Part shown: piece after piece, positions 1-10,049 of the stretch
Position numbering within the stretch: position 1 is the first letter of the stretch
How the letters are laid out: each line of letters begins with the position of its first letter
Origin: Borrelia sp. A-FGy1
GTDB taxonomy: Bacteria; Spirochaetota; Spirochaetia; Borreliales; Borreliaceae
NCBI RefSeq assembly: GCF_014084025.1
Contig: NZ_CP043682.1
Span: 401,582 to 465,581, forward strand
DNA length: 64,000 nt
Direction of reading: 5' to 3'
Notes under the pieces: model-generated
Told to the model about the DNA's origin: nothing
The model's database searches: none
The model's input: only the letters and a program-made list of their open reading frames with translations
Program-made: the position numbers and the translations under genes

Positions 1-2728
1 TAAGCTTTCTTTTCTTAGCAATATAAACTTTCAATATTTCATCAACCCCCGGGGGAAGATTTCCAACATCATCCTTTGTTATCCTTTGTACATCAATTAC
101 AGTGCCCTCAGTACCATGCGGAACTTTCAATGAATTATTTTTAACATCTTTTGCTTTTTCGCCAAAAATAGATGTCAAAAGCTTAAATTCAGGAGTAATA
201 TCTCCTTCTGACTTTGGCGTAACTTTACCAACCAAAATATCACCTGGTTTTACATAAGTTCCTATTATTATAATTCCATTTTCATCTAACTTACTCAATA
301 TCTTCGAACTTACATTAGGGATATCTGCCGTGACCTTTTCAGGTCCAAGCTTAGTTTCTCTTACTTCGATACTAAACTCTTTAATGTGAATTGAAGTATA
401 AAGATCTTCTTTTACAATTCTCTCAGATATTAATATAGCATCTTCATAATTAAATCCATTCCAAGGAATAAAGCCAACCAGCAAATTATTTCCAAGAGCA
501 AGTTCACCGTATCTAGTAGCAGGGCCGTCTGCAATTATTTCACCCACACTAACCTCTTGGCCCTCTTTAACTAAAACTGACTGATTAAAAGAAGTATCTT
601 GATTTGTTCTCTCATATTTAGAAAGATAATATTCATCTAAATCAGAAGCACCATTAGCTTCACTAGGTCTTATAATTATTTTTTTGTTTGTTGCCAATAT
701 GACCGTTCCTGCTCTCCTTGCCTTAATAACAACGCCAGAATATTTAGCAACTACTCTTTCCATACCAGTACCAACAATAGGTGGCTGTGGAAACAATAAA
801 GGTACTGCCTGCCTCTGCATGTTTGAACCCATAAGAGCACGGTTCGCATCATTATGTTCAAGAAAAGGTATTAATGCAGAAGAAACAGAAATTAACTGCC
901 TAGGAGAAACATCCATATAATCTATATTTTTTGGAACCATAGTAGTATAATCACCAGAAATCCTAACAGAAATTAAATCTTCAATATAGTTACCATCAGC
1001 ATCAACATCAGCATTTGCCTGTGCAATACTTTTCTTTTCTTCATCAATTGCAGACAAATATTCTATTTCATGAGTAACCTTCCCATCAACCACTTTTCTG
1101 TAAGGAGTTTCTAAGAATCCATAATCATTTACTCTAGCATAAGTAGCTAAAGAAACAATAAGACCGATATTAGGTCCTTCAGGAGTCTCAATAGGACACA
1201 TCCTGCCATAATGAGTATAGTGAACATCTCTTACTTCAAAACCTGCACGATCTCTTGACAGTCCTCCAGGACCCAAAGCATTAAGTCGCCTTTTATGTGT
1301 TAATTCAGCTAAAGGATTAACTTGGTCCATAAACTGTGAAAGCTGACTAGTTGCAAAAAATTCCTTAACAGCAGAAACAATAGGTTTAACACTTATCAAT
1401 TCCTGAGGTTTAAGATTAAATACCTCTTTATTAGACATTCTATCCCTTGCAATTTTTTCTACTCTTGTCATTGCTCCCTTATATATATTTGTAAGTAATT
1501 CACCAACAGAACGAACTCTTCTATTGCCAAGGTGATCAATATCATCAAGAGTATCATGACCATCATATATCCTTAAAAGATGAGCTATAGTATTTACAAT
1601 ATCTGTCATAGTAAGAACAGAAGTTGTTAAATCATCAAGTCCAAATTTTTTAGAAAGCTTATATCGACCCACATGCCCAAGATCATATCTCTTCTCTGAG
1701 AAGAATACTGTTCTTAAGTCATTCTCAGCACTATCAATAGAGATTGGTTCTCCAGGCAAAAGTACATTATAAACAGCAAGCATCACTGATTCCCGTGAAA
1801 GTTCCTTAAACCCATCTTTTAAAGAAAAATAAGCATCTTCTTTTTCAAAGCAATTTAAAATAATATCAGAACTAATAAAATATTTTCCAGGAACACTATC
1901 ATAGCCATCAAAATCAATAAGTTTTATTTGTTTTATTCCATTTTGAAAAAAATCTTCAACATCTTGTAAAGTTATCTTATCACCAGCTCGATAAGTCATA
2001 TTTTCTTTTATATTAATATTTACGGCTAAATATTGACCTGCAATTTCTCTTTTTGTATCTTCATTTACCTCAATTTTTCTAATTTTATAAAAAGTATCTA
2101 TTATTTTCTCTCGAGTATCTAGCCCTAAGGCTCTTAAGAAAAGAGTAACAAGTATTCTCTTCTTCCTATCTATCTTAACATAAAGGTAATCTTTTTTTGA
2201 ATCAATCTCAAATTCTAGCCAAGAACCACGATAAGGAATAATGCGAGCAAAATACAAATCCCTTTCCCTATAAAAAACAACCCCAGGAGACCTATGTATT
2301 TGAGATACAATTACCCTCTCTGCTCCATTGACAATAAAAGTACCCCTATTGGTCATTAAAGGAATGGTACCCAAGTATACATCTTTTTGTCTTATTTCCC
2401 CTGTTGTTAAAAACTGCAAATTTAACCTTATCTTCAAAACAGCCTCATAGCTTTGTCCTTTCCTCTTACATTCTTTCTCTGTAAAACTAAGAGAATCATC
2501 CTCAATGTAGTATTTCTCATACTCAAGAGCAACTTCACCATTACTACTTTTTATAGGAAAAACATTTCTAAAAACAGATTCAAGTCCCTCATTAAGCAAA
2601 GGTTCTTTATTTTTTAATCTCTCAAGCTGCAAAAATTTCTCATAAGAATTCAATTGTATTTCAATTAGGTTAGGCAAGTCTAAAATTTCTTCTGCCTTGC
2701 CTTGTCCTAGATGAACCCTTTTTATCAT
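1..2728 (-). CDS. rpoB: RNA polymerase beta subunit, 3' end outside window
   Basis: This is the beta subunit of the core RNA polymerase. About 909 codons from the N-terminus are present. The gene runs off the left window edge shortly before the expected GDKMAGRHGNKG active-site segment, since the last visible motif is [17 protein letters not shown]. The start is the ATG at 2726-2728 ([10 protein letters not shown]). The rifampicin-pocket motif [12 protein letters not shown] is followed by [10 protein letters not shown]. The Asn at residue 483 (codon 1280-1282) occupies the position of E. coli Ser531. The gene lies directly downstream of rplL in the usual rplKAJL-rpoBC order and is probably co-transcribed with it. 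Identification is certain; only the C-terminal quarter is missing. Confidence 0.98.
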   Translation of the reverse strand, partial: MIKRVHLGQGKAEEILDLPNLIEIQLNSYEKFLQLERLKNKEPLLNEGLESVFRNVFPIKSSNGEVALEYEKYYIEDDSLSFTEKECKRKGQSYEAVLKIRLNLQFLTTGEIRQKDVYLGTIPLMTNRGTFIVNGAERVIVSQIHRSPGVVFYRERDLYFARIIPYRGSWLEFEIDSKKDYLYVKIDRKKRILVTLFLRALGLDTREKIIDTFYKIRKIEVNEDTKREIAGQYLAVNINIKENMTYRAGDKITLQDVEDFFQNGIKQIKLIDFDGYDSVPGKYFISSDIILNCFEKEDAYFSLKDGFKELSRESVMLAVYNVLLPGEPISIDSAENDLRTVFFSEKRYDLGHVGRYKLSKKFGLDDLTTSVLTMTDIVNTIAHLLRIYDGHDTLDDIDHLGNRRVRSVGELLTNIYKGAMTRVEKIARDRMSNKEVFNLKPQELISVKPIVSAVKEFFATSQLSQFMDQVNPLAELTHKRRLNALGPGGLSRDRAGFEVRDVHYTHYGRMCPIETPEGPNIGLIVSLATYARVNDYGFLETPYRKVVDGKVTHEIEYLSAIDEEKKSIAQANADVDADGNYIEDLISVRISGDYTTMVPKNIDYMDVSPRQLISVSSALIPFLEHNDANRALMGSNMQRQAVPLLFPQPPIVGTGMERVVAKYSGVVIKARRAGTVILATNKKIIIRPSEANGASDLDEYYLSKYERTNQDTSFNQSVLVKEGQEVSVGEIIADGPATRYGELALGNNLLVGFIPWNGFNYEDAILISERIVKEDLYTSIHIKEFSIEVRETKLGPEKVTADIPNVSSKILSKLDENGIIIIGTYVKPGDILVGKVTPKSEGDITPEFKLLTSIFGEKAKDVKNNSLKVPHGTEGTVIDVQRITKDDVGNLPPGVDEILKVYIAKKRKL

Positions 2729-2812
2729 TAAAAGACTCCTTTTTAAGACACAATAAACCACACACTAACAAACCAGTATGTGGAATAACAAATCTGAAAT
2801 ATTTTTAATACT

Positions 2813-3181
2813 CTATTTAAATTCAACTTTTGCACCAACTGATTCTAATCTCTTCTTTATCTCCTCAGCATCTACCTTTGAAACACCTTCTTTAACTGCC
2901 TTAGGAGCAGCCTCAACTAAAGCCTTAGCTTCTCCAAGTCCAAGTCCAGTAATAGCTCTTACCTCCTTAATAACATTAATCTTACTATCTCCAAAAGATA
3001 AAAGAACTACATCAAATTCTGTTTGCTCTTCCCCACCACTACCCACAGTACCAGGTACTGTAGCAACAGTAGCAGCAGCAGTAACACCAAATTTTTCCTC
3101 AATAGCTGCTACAAGGTCAACAACCTCAGTTGTTTTGGCTTCTTCAAGCCATGTTAAAATATCTTCTTTACTTAGTGACAT
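2813..3181 (-). CDS. rplL: 50S ribosomal protein L7/L12
   Basis: L7/L12 forms the flexible stalk dimers of the 50S subunit that recruit translational GTPases. The protein is 122 residues, normal for the family. It has an N-terminal dimerisation helix ([16 protein letters not shown]), an Ala/Val/Gly-rich hinge around residues 35-50 and the conserved C-terminal domain with [20 protein letters not shown]. An AAAGGAG ribosome-binding site precedes the ATG. The gene follows rplJ, which encodes its stalk anchor L10, and precedes rpoB. Confidence 0.98.
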   Translation of the reverse strand: MSLSKEDILTWLEEAKTTEVVDLVAAIEEKFGVTAAATVATVPGTVGSGGEEQTEFDVVLLSFGDSKINVIKEVRAITGLGLGEAKALVEAAPKAVKEGVSKVDAEEIKKRLESVGAKVEFK

Positions 3182-3254
3182 ATTAACTTAACTCCTTTTA
3201 TATGTATTCTAAACAGCGATAGCATGCACTTAATTAAGACTAACACCGCTTTTA

Positions 3255-3743
3255 TTAAACTTTAATATCAGATAAAACCTTTAACGTCCTTGCAAGCTTA
3301 GAAATTGGAGCTTTAAGTACACTTGCAAATAAAGAAAGAGCCTCTTTCTTAGTAGGAAGCTTCCCATACTCATTAAGTCTAGCCTCATCATAAATTTCAC
3401 CTAAAATAAACCCACCCTTAACCTTTAAGGTGCTCTCTTTAACAAATTCATAAAAAATCTTTACAATTGAATTGGCCTCTTCAACAGCAGTAACAACAGC
3501 TGTTGGCCCTAAAAGATAAGAATCAAGGCCATTTATTTGCTTCTCTTTCAAAACTCTCTTCATTATATTATTTTTAACAACCTTTAAATTACCCTTTTCA
3601 TTTTCTATTCTATTCCTAAGCCTAGTAAGTTCCGCTACTGTTAATCCTCTGTAATCTAGAAAAAAAATATTATCTTTACCATCTAGAAAGCCTTTAAACA
3701 AATTAAACATTTCTACCTTTTTAGGATTTATCCTTGCACTCAT
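3255..3743 (-). CDS. rplJ: 50S ribosomal protein L10
   Basis: L10 anchors the L7/L12 dimers at the stalk base. I place the start at the ATG at 3741-3743 ([14 protein letters not shown]), giving 162 residues. A GGAG ribosome-binding site sits about seven bases upstream. An in-frame ATG at 3767 would add eight hydrophobic residues and overlap the end of rplA, so I reject it. Conserved features include the [12 protein letters not shown] segment and [13 protein letters not shown]. In many bacteria L10 represses this operon by binding its mRNA leader; no such leader is obvious here. Confidence 0.96.
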   Translation of the reverse strand: MSARINPKKVEMFNLFKGFLDGKDNIFFLDYRGLTVAELTRLRNRIENEKGNLKVVKNNIMKRVLKEKQINGLDSYLLGPTAVVTAVEEANSIVKIFYEFVKESTLKVKGGFILGEIYDEARLNEYGKLPTKKEALSLFASVLKAPISKLARTLKVLSDIKV

Positions 3744-3753
3744 AAACCAACTC

Positions 3754-4428
3754 CTAAACAAAATCAATCTTCATAGAAGGTCCCATAGTAGATGAAATAT
3801 AAACACTATCCACAAAAGTACCCTTTAAATCACTAGGTCGTTTCTTAAGTAATTCTTTAATAAACTCATCATAATTTTCTATTATCTTCTTATTATCCAT
3901 AGAAGATTTACCAATAGAAAAATTTATTACACCGTTTTTATTTGCTCTATATTCTATGCGTCCCTTCTTAAGACTAATAATTGCGCCTTTAACATCATTT
4001 GTCACTGTTTGTGTCTTAGGGTTTGGCATTAAACCCCTTTTGCCTAAAATAGGCCCAAGCTTACCTACTTCCTTCATCATATCAGGAGTAGCAACAACAA
4101 TATCAAATTCATCAAATCCACTCTTAATCTTATTAATAAAATCATCATCACCAACATAAGTAGCACCAGCTTCCCTAGCCTCTTCTGCCCTATCCCCTTT
4201 TGCGAATACAAGTATTCTTTTCTCTTTCATAAATTGATTTGGCAAAACGATTGTATCTCGAACTGTATGACTCTTCTTTAAGTTAAGATTAATAGAAACA
4301 TCTATAGTTTCATCAAACTTAACAAATTTAATTTCCTTCAATAAGGATATTGCATCATCTACACTATAAGATTTAGACTTATCTATTTTAGCCAAAGCCT
4401 GCATATATTTTTTCCCAACTTTAGCCAT
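3754..4428 (-). CDS. rplA: 50S ribosomal protein L1
   Basis: L1 forms the mobile stalk at the E-site of the large subunit. The protein has 224 residues, the usual length. Conserved signatures include [13 protein letters not shown] near the N-terminus, [15 protein letters not shown] in the middle and the RADK-like [15 protein letters not shown]. The ATG overlaps the last base of rplK, so the two are translationally coupled. Downstream, rplJ starts ten bases after the rplA stop. Confidence 0.98.
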   Translation of the reverse strand: MAKVGKKYMQALAKIDKSKSYSVDDAISLLKEIKFVKFDETIDVSINLNLKKSHTVRDTIVLPNQFMKEKRILVFAKGDRAEEAREAGATYVGDDDFINKIKSGFDEFDIVVATPDMMKEVGKLGPILGKRGLMPNPKTQTVTNDVKGAIISLKKGRIEYRANKNGVINFSIGKSSMDNKKIIENYDEFIKELLKKRPSDLKGTFVDSVYISSTMGPSMKIDFV

Positions 4429-4862
4429 TATTTTTCCACCTCAACACCCATTGAACGAGCACTTCCCGCAACAATCTTAAACGCAGCTAACTCCGTCTTT
4501 GCATTTAAATCAGGCATTTTAGCTTTTGCAATTTCTGCTAATTTTTCCTTTGATATAGTTCCAACTTTGTCTGTATTAGATCTCTTAGAGCCTGTTTCAA
4601 TTCCAATTGCCTTCTTAATTAAGACAGAAGCAGGAGGAGTTTTAACAATAAATGAAAAACTTTTATCGCTATAAACAGTAATAATAACAGGAACAACAAT
4701 CCCTGATTCCATTTTAGCTGTTCTTTCATTAAATTCTTTAACAAACTGAGGCCCGTTTACACCATGAGGCCCAAGCGCCTGACCTATTTTAGCACCGGGA
4801 ACAGCTTGCCCCGCTGGAACTTGCAATTTAACCCAAGCAATTTCTTTTTTCTTCTTAGACAT
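4428..4862 (-). CDS. rplK: 50S ribosomal protein L11
   Basis: L11 binds the GTPase-associated centre of 23S rRNA. The 144-residue product contains the N-terminal proline-rich [20 protein letters not shown] and the C-terminal rRNA-binding domain ending in [12 protein letters not shown]. An AAGGAG-type site precedes the ATG. It is the first ribosomal protein gene after nusG and its stop overlaps the start of rplA. Confidence 0.98.
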   Translation of the reverse strand: MSKKKKEIAWVKLQVPAGQAVPGAKIGQALGPHGVNGPQFVKEFNERTAKMESGIVVPVIITVYSDKSFSFIVKTPPASVLIKKAIGIETGSKRSNTDKVGTISKEKLAEIAKAKMPDLNAKTELAAFKIVAGSARSMGVEVEK

Positions 4863-4908
4863 AAATAACTCCTTATGGTAATAACGCTCTTAAAGCTCCC
4901 ATTAATTA

Positions 4909-5463
4909 TCAAATTTTCTCTATGTGTTGAAAATCGACTTCAACAGGGGTTGATCTCCCAAAAATTTGAACTGCAACCTTTAACTTTTTTTTCTCATAAT
5001 CAATAGATCCAATAGCACCTTCGAAAGAATCAAAAGGTCCACCCTTAATTCTAACTCTCTCTCCTTCCTCAAAATCATAAAGTATAAAAATAGATTTATC
5101 TGCTTTAATCTCTCCAGTAAGCATAAATACATTCTTAACTTCATCATCACTAATAGGAAGAGGTTTCTGTTCCTTGCCAGTACCAACAAAACTTATAACA
5201 CCCTGTATTTTAATAAGACTAGCCACAGTATCCTTCCATCCCACTTCAGGAAGATCTAATTCAACTAAAATATATCCCGGCCAAATCCTCCTTTCTCTCA
5301 CTCTTTTTTTTCCATTTTTAATTTCTTCTACCCTTTCAATAGGGGCTCTAACATCCAAAACTTCACTACCTAAAACACCATCATTTATTAAGAGTTTTAT
5401 CTCTTGTTCTATCTTTTTTTCATATTGGGAAAAAGTCTGTAATACATACCATGCTCTAGACAT
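4909..5463 (-). CDS. nusG: transcription antitermination/elongation factor NusG
   Basis: NusG binds RNA polymerase, affects pausing and links transcription to Rho or ribosomes. The protein has 184 residues. The N-terminal NGN domain begins AWYVLQTFSQYEKKIEQEI and includes RRIWPGYILVEL. The C-terminal KOW domain has GERVRIKGGPFDSFEG. It sits between secE and rplK, the near-universal bacterial order. The start is the ATG at 5461-5463 after a GGGGAAAT site. Confidence 0.97.
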   Translation of the reverse strand: MSRAWYVLQTFSQYEKKIEQEIKLLINDGVLGSEVLDVRAPIERVEEIKNGKKRVRERRIWPGYILVELDLPEVGWKDTVASLIKIQGVISFVGTGKEQKPLPISDDEVKNVFMLTGEIKADKSIFILYDFEEGERVRIKGGPFDSFEGAIGSIDYEKKKLKVAVQIFGRSTPVEVDFQHIEKI

Positions 5464-5472
5464 AATTTCCCC

Positions 5473-5643
5473 TTAAAAAACATAAGATATAGCAAGATAC
5501 ATAACATAATCTACTACACCCAAAAAAATTGAAATAAAAAATACTAACCAAAAAACTTGCTTTCCATTACCTATTACTTCGCTATATTTAGGCCATGTTA
5601 TTTTTTTAAGCTCTAACACACTTTCTCTAATAAATTTAAACAC
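5473..5643 (-). CDS. secE: preprotein translocase subunit SecE (GTG start)
   Basis: SecE clamps SecY in the SecYEG channel. This 56-residue protein starts with GTG at 5641-5643 and reads MFKFIRESVLELKKITWPKY, followed by one membrane segment (about residues 30-50) and the end AISYVF. An AAGGGG ribosome-binding site lies about seven bases before the GTG, which decides the start. The conserved ITWPK amphipathic motif identifies the family. It lies between tRNA-Trp and nusG. Confidence 0.95.
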   Translation of the reverse strand: MFKFIRESVLELKKITWPKYSEVIGNGKQVFWLVFFISIFLGVVDYVMYLAISYVF

Positions 5644-5669
5644 TAAAAGCCCCTTAATATTTAAGACAA

Positions 5670-5742
5670 CAGGTCAGGAGGGATTCGAACCCCCAACATG
5701 CAGTTTTGGAGACTGCCGTTCTACCATTAGAACTACTGACCT
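5670..5742 (-). tRNA. tRNA-Trp (CCA)
   Basis: Reading the minus strand gives a full cloverleaf. The 7-bp acceptor stem is AGGTCAG/CTGACCT, the anticodon loop is CTCCAAA with anticodon CCA, the T-loop is GGTTCGAATCC and the discriminator is G. The 3' CCA is not encoded. It lies between rpmG and secE, so it is probably processed from the same transcript. Confidence 0.96.
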
Positions 5743-5761
5743 ATGACTCACAGTTATACAG

Positions 5762-5941
5762 TTATTTTATCTTCCCCTCTTTATGAAGAGTATGTTTTCT
5801 AAGAATCGGACAATATTTCATTAATTCTAATTTTTCTTGCCTATTACGCCTATTTTTAGTAGTTGTATAATTTCTAATACCTGTCTCTTCGCAAATTAAA
5901 GCTATAAGCTCAATAGCGCTCTTTCCTTTTTTTTTACCCAT
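5762..5941 (-). CDS. rpmG: 50S ribosomal protein L33
   Basis: L33 is a small large-subunit protein near the E site. The 59-residue product begins [20 protein letters not shown] at the ATG at 5939-5941. A longer in-frame reading would run through the tRNA-Thr gene, so the shorter start is right. The motif [21 protein letters not shown] is typical. Only two of the four possible zinc-ligand cysteines are present. It is flanked by tRNA-Thr and tRNA-Trp. Confidence 0.96.
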   Translation of the reverse strand: MGKKKGKSAIELIALICEETGIRNYTTTKNRRNRQEKLELMKYCPILRKHTLHKEGKIK

Positions 5942-5962
5942 AACAAAATACCTCTGTATAAA

Positions 5963-6035
5963 AGCCCCCAATCGGAATTGAACCGATGACCCCCACCTTA
6001 CCATGGTGGTGCTCTACCAGCTGAGCTATAAGGGC
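5963..6035 (-). tRNA. tRNA-Thr (GGT)
   Basis: The minus strand folds into a cloverleaf. The acceptor stem starts GCCCTTA and is partly G-T paired. The anticodon stem is CCACC/GGTGG with loop ATGGTAA, giving anticodon GGT. The T-loop is GGTTCAATTCC and the discriminator is T. CCA is not encoded. It lies upstream of rpmG. Confidence 0.95.
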
Positions 6036-6119
6036 GTTACTTCCCTTGAAAATAAACTCTTGTATCATGTTAATTGATTATCCCAAAAAAGACAAGTATT
6101 CAAATTATATTTTTATCTA

Positions 6120-6965
6120 TTACCTTATAATAACAAGTTTACCCTCTCTTAAAAGATTAATATTATTCTTATTTGAAAATAATTTATTAATAGAACATTC
6201 ATCAAGTATTATGTCTGATCTATTCTTACCATAAACTCCCTTAGCAACTAATTTTAAAGGGTAATCTCCCACTCTATCTCTATTCTTATAAAAAATATCA
6301 TCTGTATACTCAAGCATACCCCATCTCCTTAATGCATCTGGCTCAACCATCCTCTTATCAAAATAAAGTTTAATATTTTCATCATAAATCTTAATAAAGA
6401 AAGAATCTCTCAGTCTAACAAGACCAGAAGAAGATTCATATCCATCTCCTGCATAAATAAGAATACCGGTATAAAATTGATCAGCACTTGTATTCATCAA
6501 TGGATAAAAAGCCTTATAAGGTTTGTCATGAGACAAAAATAAGTTAATAAAATCAGGGAAAAGATAAAGCTCATATCTAACAGTGATATTTTTCAAATCT
6601 TCTGAATATTTTATATAGCCTCTCTTTAAAATATTATCAAATCCTGAAAAATAAAGTATTAAATGGGGATCTGAATTAAAATAATCTTTAAAAGTATTAT
6701 CAGAATCAATCACCATCTCAAAAAGAGATTGTCTTATTAAAGAATCTTTAAAATCATTAATACTTAACATTAACCTAGAAGTAGAATTGAGGCCAACTCC
6801 ACCAAATTTATTTTCATCAACTGTTTTACTAATATCAAAATAAACAACCTTTTTATTCCAATCAATTATTCTGTTTATACTCGCTCCGAAATTAAAATTC
6901 TTTATTACAGAAATATTCGAATAAAACAAAATAAAAAATTTAAAAAGAACACTAATAAAATTCAC
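6120..6965 (-). CDS. conserved Borrelia hypothetical, probably exported
   Basis: I do not recognise a family. The 281-residue protein has a hydrophobic N-terminus (MNFISVLFKFFILFYSN) that looks like a signal peptide or anchor. A soluble body with many aromatic residues and alternating beta-like segments follows. It starts 13 bases after the end of the upstream lipoprotein gene with a GGAG site, so the two form an operon. The cell-envelope setting and lack of catalytic motifs suggest a structural or surface-associated role, which is inference. Confidence 0.75.
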   Translation of the reverse strand: MNFISVLFKFFILFYSNISVIKNFNFGASINRIIDWNKKVVYFDISKTVDENKFGGVGLNSTSRLMLSINDFKDSLIRQSLFEMVIDSDNTFKDYFNSDPHLILYFSGFDNILKRGYIKYSEDLKNITVRYELYLFPDFINLFLSHDKPYKAFYPLMNTSADQFYTGILIYAGDGYESSSGLVRLRDSFFIKIYDENIKLYFDKRMVEPDALRRWGMLEYTDDIFYKNRDRVGDYPLKLVAKGVYGKNRSDIILDECSINKLFSNKNNINLLREGKLVIIR

Positions 6966-6978
6966 ATTAAGTCTCCAT

Positions 6979-8001
6979 TTACTTTTTCCCCAAATAAACT
7001 CCTATCCAAGCCCAACCATTATTAATTTCTGGATCTTTTGGATAAGAAATTTTCTTAAAGACAAAATACCACTCCCATATGTGCTCCCAGCCTGTAGATT
7101 CAAGATAAGAAATATCATCACTAGAGTCAGCTTCAAAGCTATTTGCAAATTGTATTCCATTTTTTCTTCTACTTCCAAGTTTAATCATTGTTGTCAAAAA
7201 ACTATTTGTATTAATTGAATTACCTCTGCCTCCTCTCTGATCCCAGCTCTGAATAAAAAAATTATGTTTATCTCTTATACTTAGCAACTTTGTCGTATTG
7301 CCAGAATAAATATATTTTTTAACGTCCTGAATTAAATCACTCAAATTTCTATAAACTACAAATTCCGGATTATTATAATAATTAACTTTAGTACTAACAT
7401 TCGAATAATCTCTTAAATCCATTTTCAAGCTTGCTCTTGGAAATGAAAGCAATTTTTTATAATAAAAATATGCCTCATCATATTCCTGTATCCTCTCTAA
7501 ATCTAGAGCAAGATTATAATAATAACTACCTATATCTTCTTCTTTAAAACTATTAGAATTACTACTAAGTAATAATTTATAATACTGAATCTTATTATCA
7601 GCCTCAATATTTAAACTGACTACTTTTTTCGCTATTTCTACTTTTATAGAGCTATTTTCATAAATATAATCATCAAAATTATTAATAACATATCTATAAT
7701 AAGTAAAAGATACTAAATCCTCCTTCATAGCAGCATATATATTTCCCATCAAATATAAATATAAAGGATAATATTCTCTACTTTCATCATTAGCAATACC
7801 TTGATTTACAATAACTAAGGCTTTTTCATAATTCTTATTTCGAATATAAATATTCACTATCCTATCAACAATAAGAAACCTATCTAATCCATTTTTACTT
7901 GACCCCTCCAAAAGATATATTAGATTTTGAATTTCTCCCTGCTTAACTTTACAAGCACTTAAAGCTAAAATTAGTCCAAATAATTGAATTAATAACCTCA
8001 T
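6979..8001 (-). CDS. TPR-like lipoprotein
   Basis: This 340-residue protein begins MRLLIQLFGLILALSAC. LSAC is a good lipobox, so lipidation at Cys17 is expected. I prefer this ATG (7999-8001) over an upstream in-frame one at 8070, because only this start places the signal peptide at the N-terminus. The body contains helical tetratricopeptide-like pairs, for example NYEKALVIVNQGIAN and YDEAYFYYKKLLSFP. A beta-rich C-terminal third ends WAWIGVYLGKK. It is divergent from the SH3 lipoprotein gene, with 75 bases between the starts, and leads into the 281-residue gene. The partner is unknown. Confidence 0.8.
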   Translation of the reverse strand: MRLLIQLFGLILALSACKVKQGEIQNLIYLLEGSSKNGLDRFLIVDRIVNIYIRNKNYEKALVIVNQGIANDESREYYPLYLYLMGNIYAAMKEDLVSFTYYRYVINNFDDYIYENSSIKVEIAKKVVSLNIEADNKIQYYKLLLSSNSNSFKEEDIGSYYYNLALDLERIQEYDEAYFYYKKLLSFPRASLKMDLRDYSNVSTKVNYYNNPEFVVYRNLSDLIQDVKKYIYSGNTTKLLSIRDKHNFFIQSWDQRGGRGNSINTNSFLTTMIKLGSRRKNGIQFANSFEADSSDDISYLESTGWEHIWEWYFVFKKISYPKDPEINNGWAWIGVYLGKK

Positions 8002-8076
8002 TACCTTTATTATATAATGTAAGTTATGTATAATAAAGAGTATTCTAAATTCAATAAAATCATCAATCATTTTAAT

Positions 8077-9345
8077 ATGAATAAAAAATCAATTTACATT
8101 GTATTTCTCGTATTTTTTCTATGTTGTTTTCAAAAAACAAATAAATACGGCATTGTCTTAGATTCAACAAACAGAGAAAAACTTCCAAACGGATCTCTAG
8201 TTATAATAGAGAACACAAACCAAAATCAAAAAACAATAACAATAAAGTATAATGACATTAAATTTATAGTACATAAATTTACAATACAAGAATTTTATAC
8301 AAAAGAAGATGCAGAAAAATTTAGATTAAGCATTAAACCATATATAAACAAATATGCAATAAGCAAAAAAGACATCCTACCCTTAAGAAAATCTCCTGAT
8401 AACTATAAGGACAACATAATATACAGAATCCCAAAGGATTCTATATTGAAGATAATAAGCATTGGAGAAAGAACAAAAGCTGGTTCTCTTCAAGGTAGAT
8501 GGATATATCTTTTAACAAAAGATGGATATAAGGGTTATGTTTTTGACTATGCACTAGAAATTTTTGATAATATTACGGGTAAAATAATTACAAATCTACT
8601 AGACCAATCCTCACAGAACAATATAATAAATACATTTAAAAATATTAAATATTTAAGACCTCTTTACTATGAAAAAATGATTGCCAGGCGTACTTATGAT
8701 AATATTCTATTTAAGAAAGACTATGGTTTATTTTTTACTCCACAAAATGAAATAAAAATAAATATTCCTGAATTAAGCTTAACTTTCAAATTTGATATTG
8801 TTGACTCCGTTAAACCAAACGGATTTTTATTCAGATCTAAAAATTCAGAAAAAGATTTTATTCTTATAGAAAAGGAATCCTTAAATCACTATAGCTCATA
8901 TATAAAGGTCAAAGATCACGATCTTAAAGCAAAATTTGTCATTATTGAACAAATTATTGAAAAAATTATACTTGAAATAGAAAAACAAAATAAAAACTTA
9001 GTATACAAATTAACATCTTATGAAACATTAAAAAATGGAATATATGGAAATATTGAATTTAAAGAAGATGGTACTTTTATTTGGAAAACAGATCTAAAAT
9101 TAAAAAATTTACCTAGTTCTGGAAAGTTTAAAATAATAGGACTTACTCCAAATTTACAAATTTCATATAAAAATGCTATAAAGCTTATTACTAATGATAA
9201 TAAAGAATATTTTTGTTTATTAGACTATACGCAAAATGCTTTGCAACTCATATTTATAAGCCCTGAAAACGTTGAAGATGATATAATAATCGATGACAAA
9301 AATAAAATTGCAGTGATATTGTTCAGTAATGGGCATTCTGTTTAA
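8077..9345 (+). CDS. SH3-domain lipoprotein
   Basis: The start at 8077 gives MNKKSIYIVFLVFFLCC, a signal peptide with the Cys pair of a lipobox. An upstream in-frame start at 8026 would bury this signal and is rejected. Residues around 95-165 resemble a bacterial SH3 (SH3b) domain: PLRKSPD, YRIPKDSILKIISIGE, then WIYLLTKDGYKGYVFDYALE. The rest is Lys/Asn/Ile-rich with no clear family. Such proteins usually bind peptidoglycan or envelope peptides, but that is inference. It is followed by an ankyrin-repeat gene on the same strand. Confidence 0.8.
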   Translation: MNKKSIYIVFLVFFLCCFQKTNKYGIVLDSTNREKLPNGSLVIIENTNQNQKTITIKYNDIKFIVHKFTIQEFYTKEDAEKFRLSIKPYINKYAISKKDILPLRKSPDNYKDNIIYRIPKDSILKIISIGERTKAGSLQGRWIYLLTKDGYKGYVFDYALEIFDNITGKIITNLLDQSSQNNIINTFKNIKYLRPLYYEKMIARRTYDNILFKKDYGLFFTPQNEIKINIPELSLTFKFDIVDSVKPNGFLFRSKNSEKDFILIEKESLNHYSSYIKVKDHDLKAKFVIIEQIIEKIILEIEKQNKNLVYKLTSYETLKNGIYGNIEFKEDGTFIWKTDLKLKNLPSSGKFKIIGLTPNLQISYKNAIKLITNDNKEYFCLLDYTQNALQLIFISPENVEDDIIIDDKNKIAVILFSNGHSV

Positions 9346-9389
9346 ACTAAATTTAAAAAATCTACCAAATTTGTTAAAGGTTAAGATTA

Positions 9390-10049
9390 ATGTTAACAAT
9401 ATTGATATTATTAACACAATTTATTATATCTTTACATGCAAATGAAAATATTACAATGATACAAAAATTAGTAAAAACACTTTACCATACTACTAACCAA
9501 GAATATACAGCTAATAAAAAAAAAATAGACAATTTCATATTATCAATAAAATTAAATAATAACGATGATTTAAAATACCTACAAAATATAAAAAATGATT
9601 TTTTAATCATATCCATATATTTTAAAAATATAGAAGGAACTACTATTGCTCTAAATATTGGAGCAGAAATAAATTATCAATATAAACTATCTCCACTGAC
9701 AATTTCAATAATCAACAACGATTTAGAAACCATAAAAAAATTAATAGACTATGGAATAAACATTAATAAAATAGATGAAACAGGACATCCACCAATATTT
9801 TGGGCAATATACTTAAATAACGAAGTAATATTCAAATTTTTAGCAGAAAAAGGAGCTGATTTAAGCTTTACTCTTAAAAATGGTAAAACACCTTTACAAG
9901 CTGCAGTAGAAATTGAAAATATCAATCTAATTAAATTATTACTTAAAAAAAATACTTATATTACTGACAATTATAAAAAAGAGATTAATAATCTCAAAAA
10001 TAAAAACATAAGAAATATTTTTAATAAACACAAGAAAAATTTATATTAA
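9390..10049 (+). CDS. ankyrin-repeat protein, probably periplasmic
   Basis: The 219-residue protein has a short hydrophobic N-terminus (MLTILILLTQFIISLHA) that resembles a cleavable signal. At least three ankyrin-type units follow: SPLTISIINNDLETIKKLID, HPPIFWAIYLNNEVIFKFLA and TPLQAAVEIENINLIKLLL. Ankyrin repeats mediate protein-protein contacts. Its stop overlaps the end of the convergent gene on the minus strand by four bases. A Borrelia ankyrin gene is known in this chromosomal neighbourhood. Confidence 0.82.
   Translation: MLTILILLTQFIISLHANENITMIQKLVKTLYHTTNQEYTANKKKIDNFILSIKLNNNDDLKYLQNIKNDFLIISIYFKNIEGTTIALNIGAEINYQYKLSPLTISIINNDLETIKKLIDYGININKIDETGHPPIFWAIYLNNEVIFKFLAEKGADLSFTLKNGKTPLQAAVEIENINLIKLLLKKNTYITDNYKKEINNLKNKNIRNIFNKHKKNLY

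Noticed and set aside
684-920. Plus-strand frame opposite rpoB
   Set aside because: It is the antisense shadow of rpoB, whose minus-strand frame is conserved.
2762-2790. CCACA...TGTGG dyad between rplL and rpoB as an attenuator
   Set aside because: Only five base pairs are convincing and there is no T-run, so it is not better than chance.
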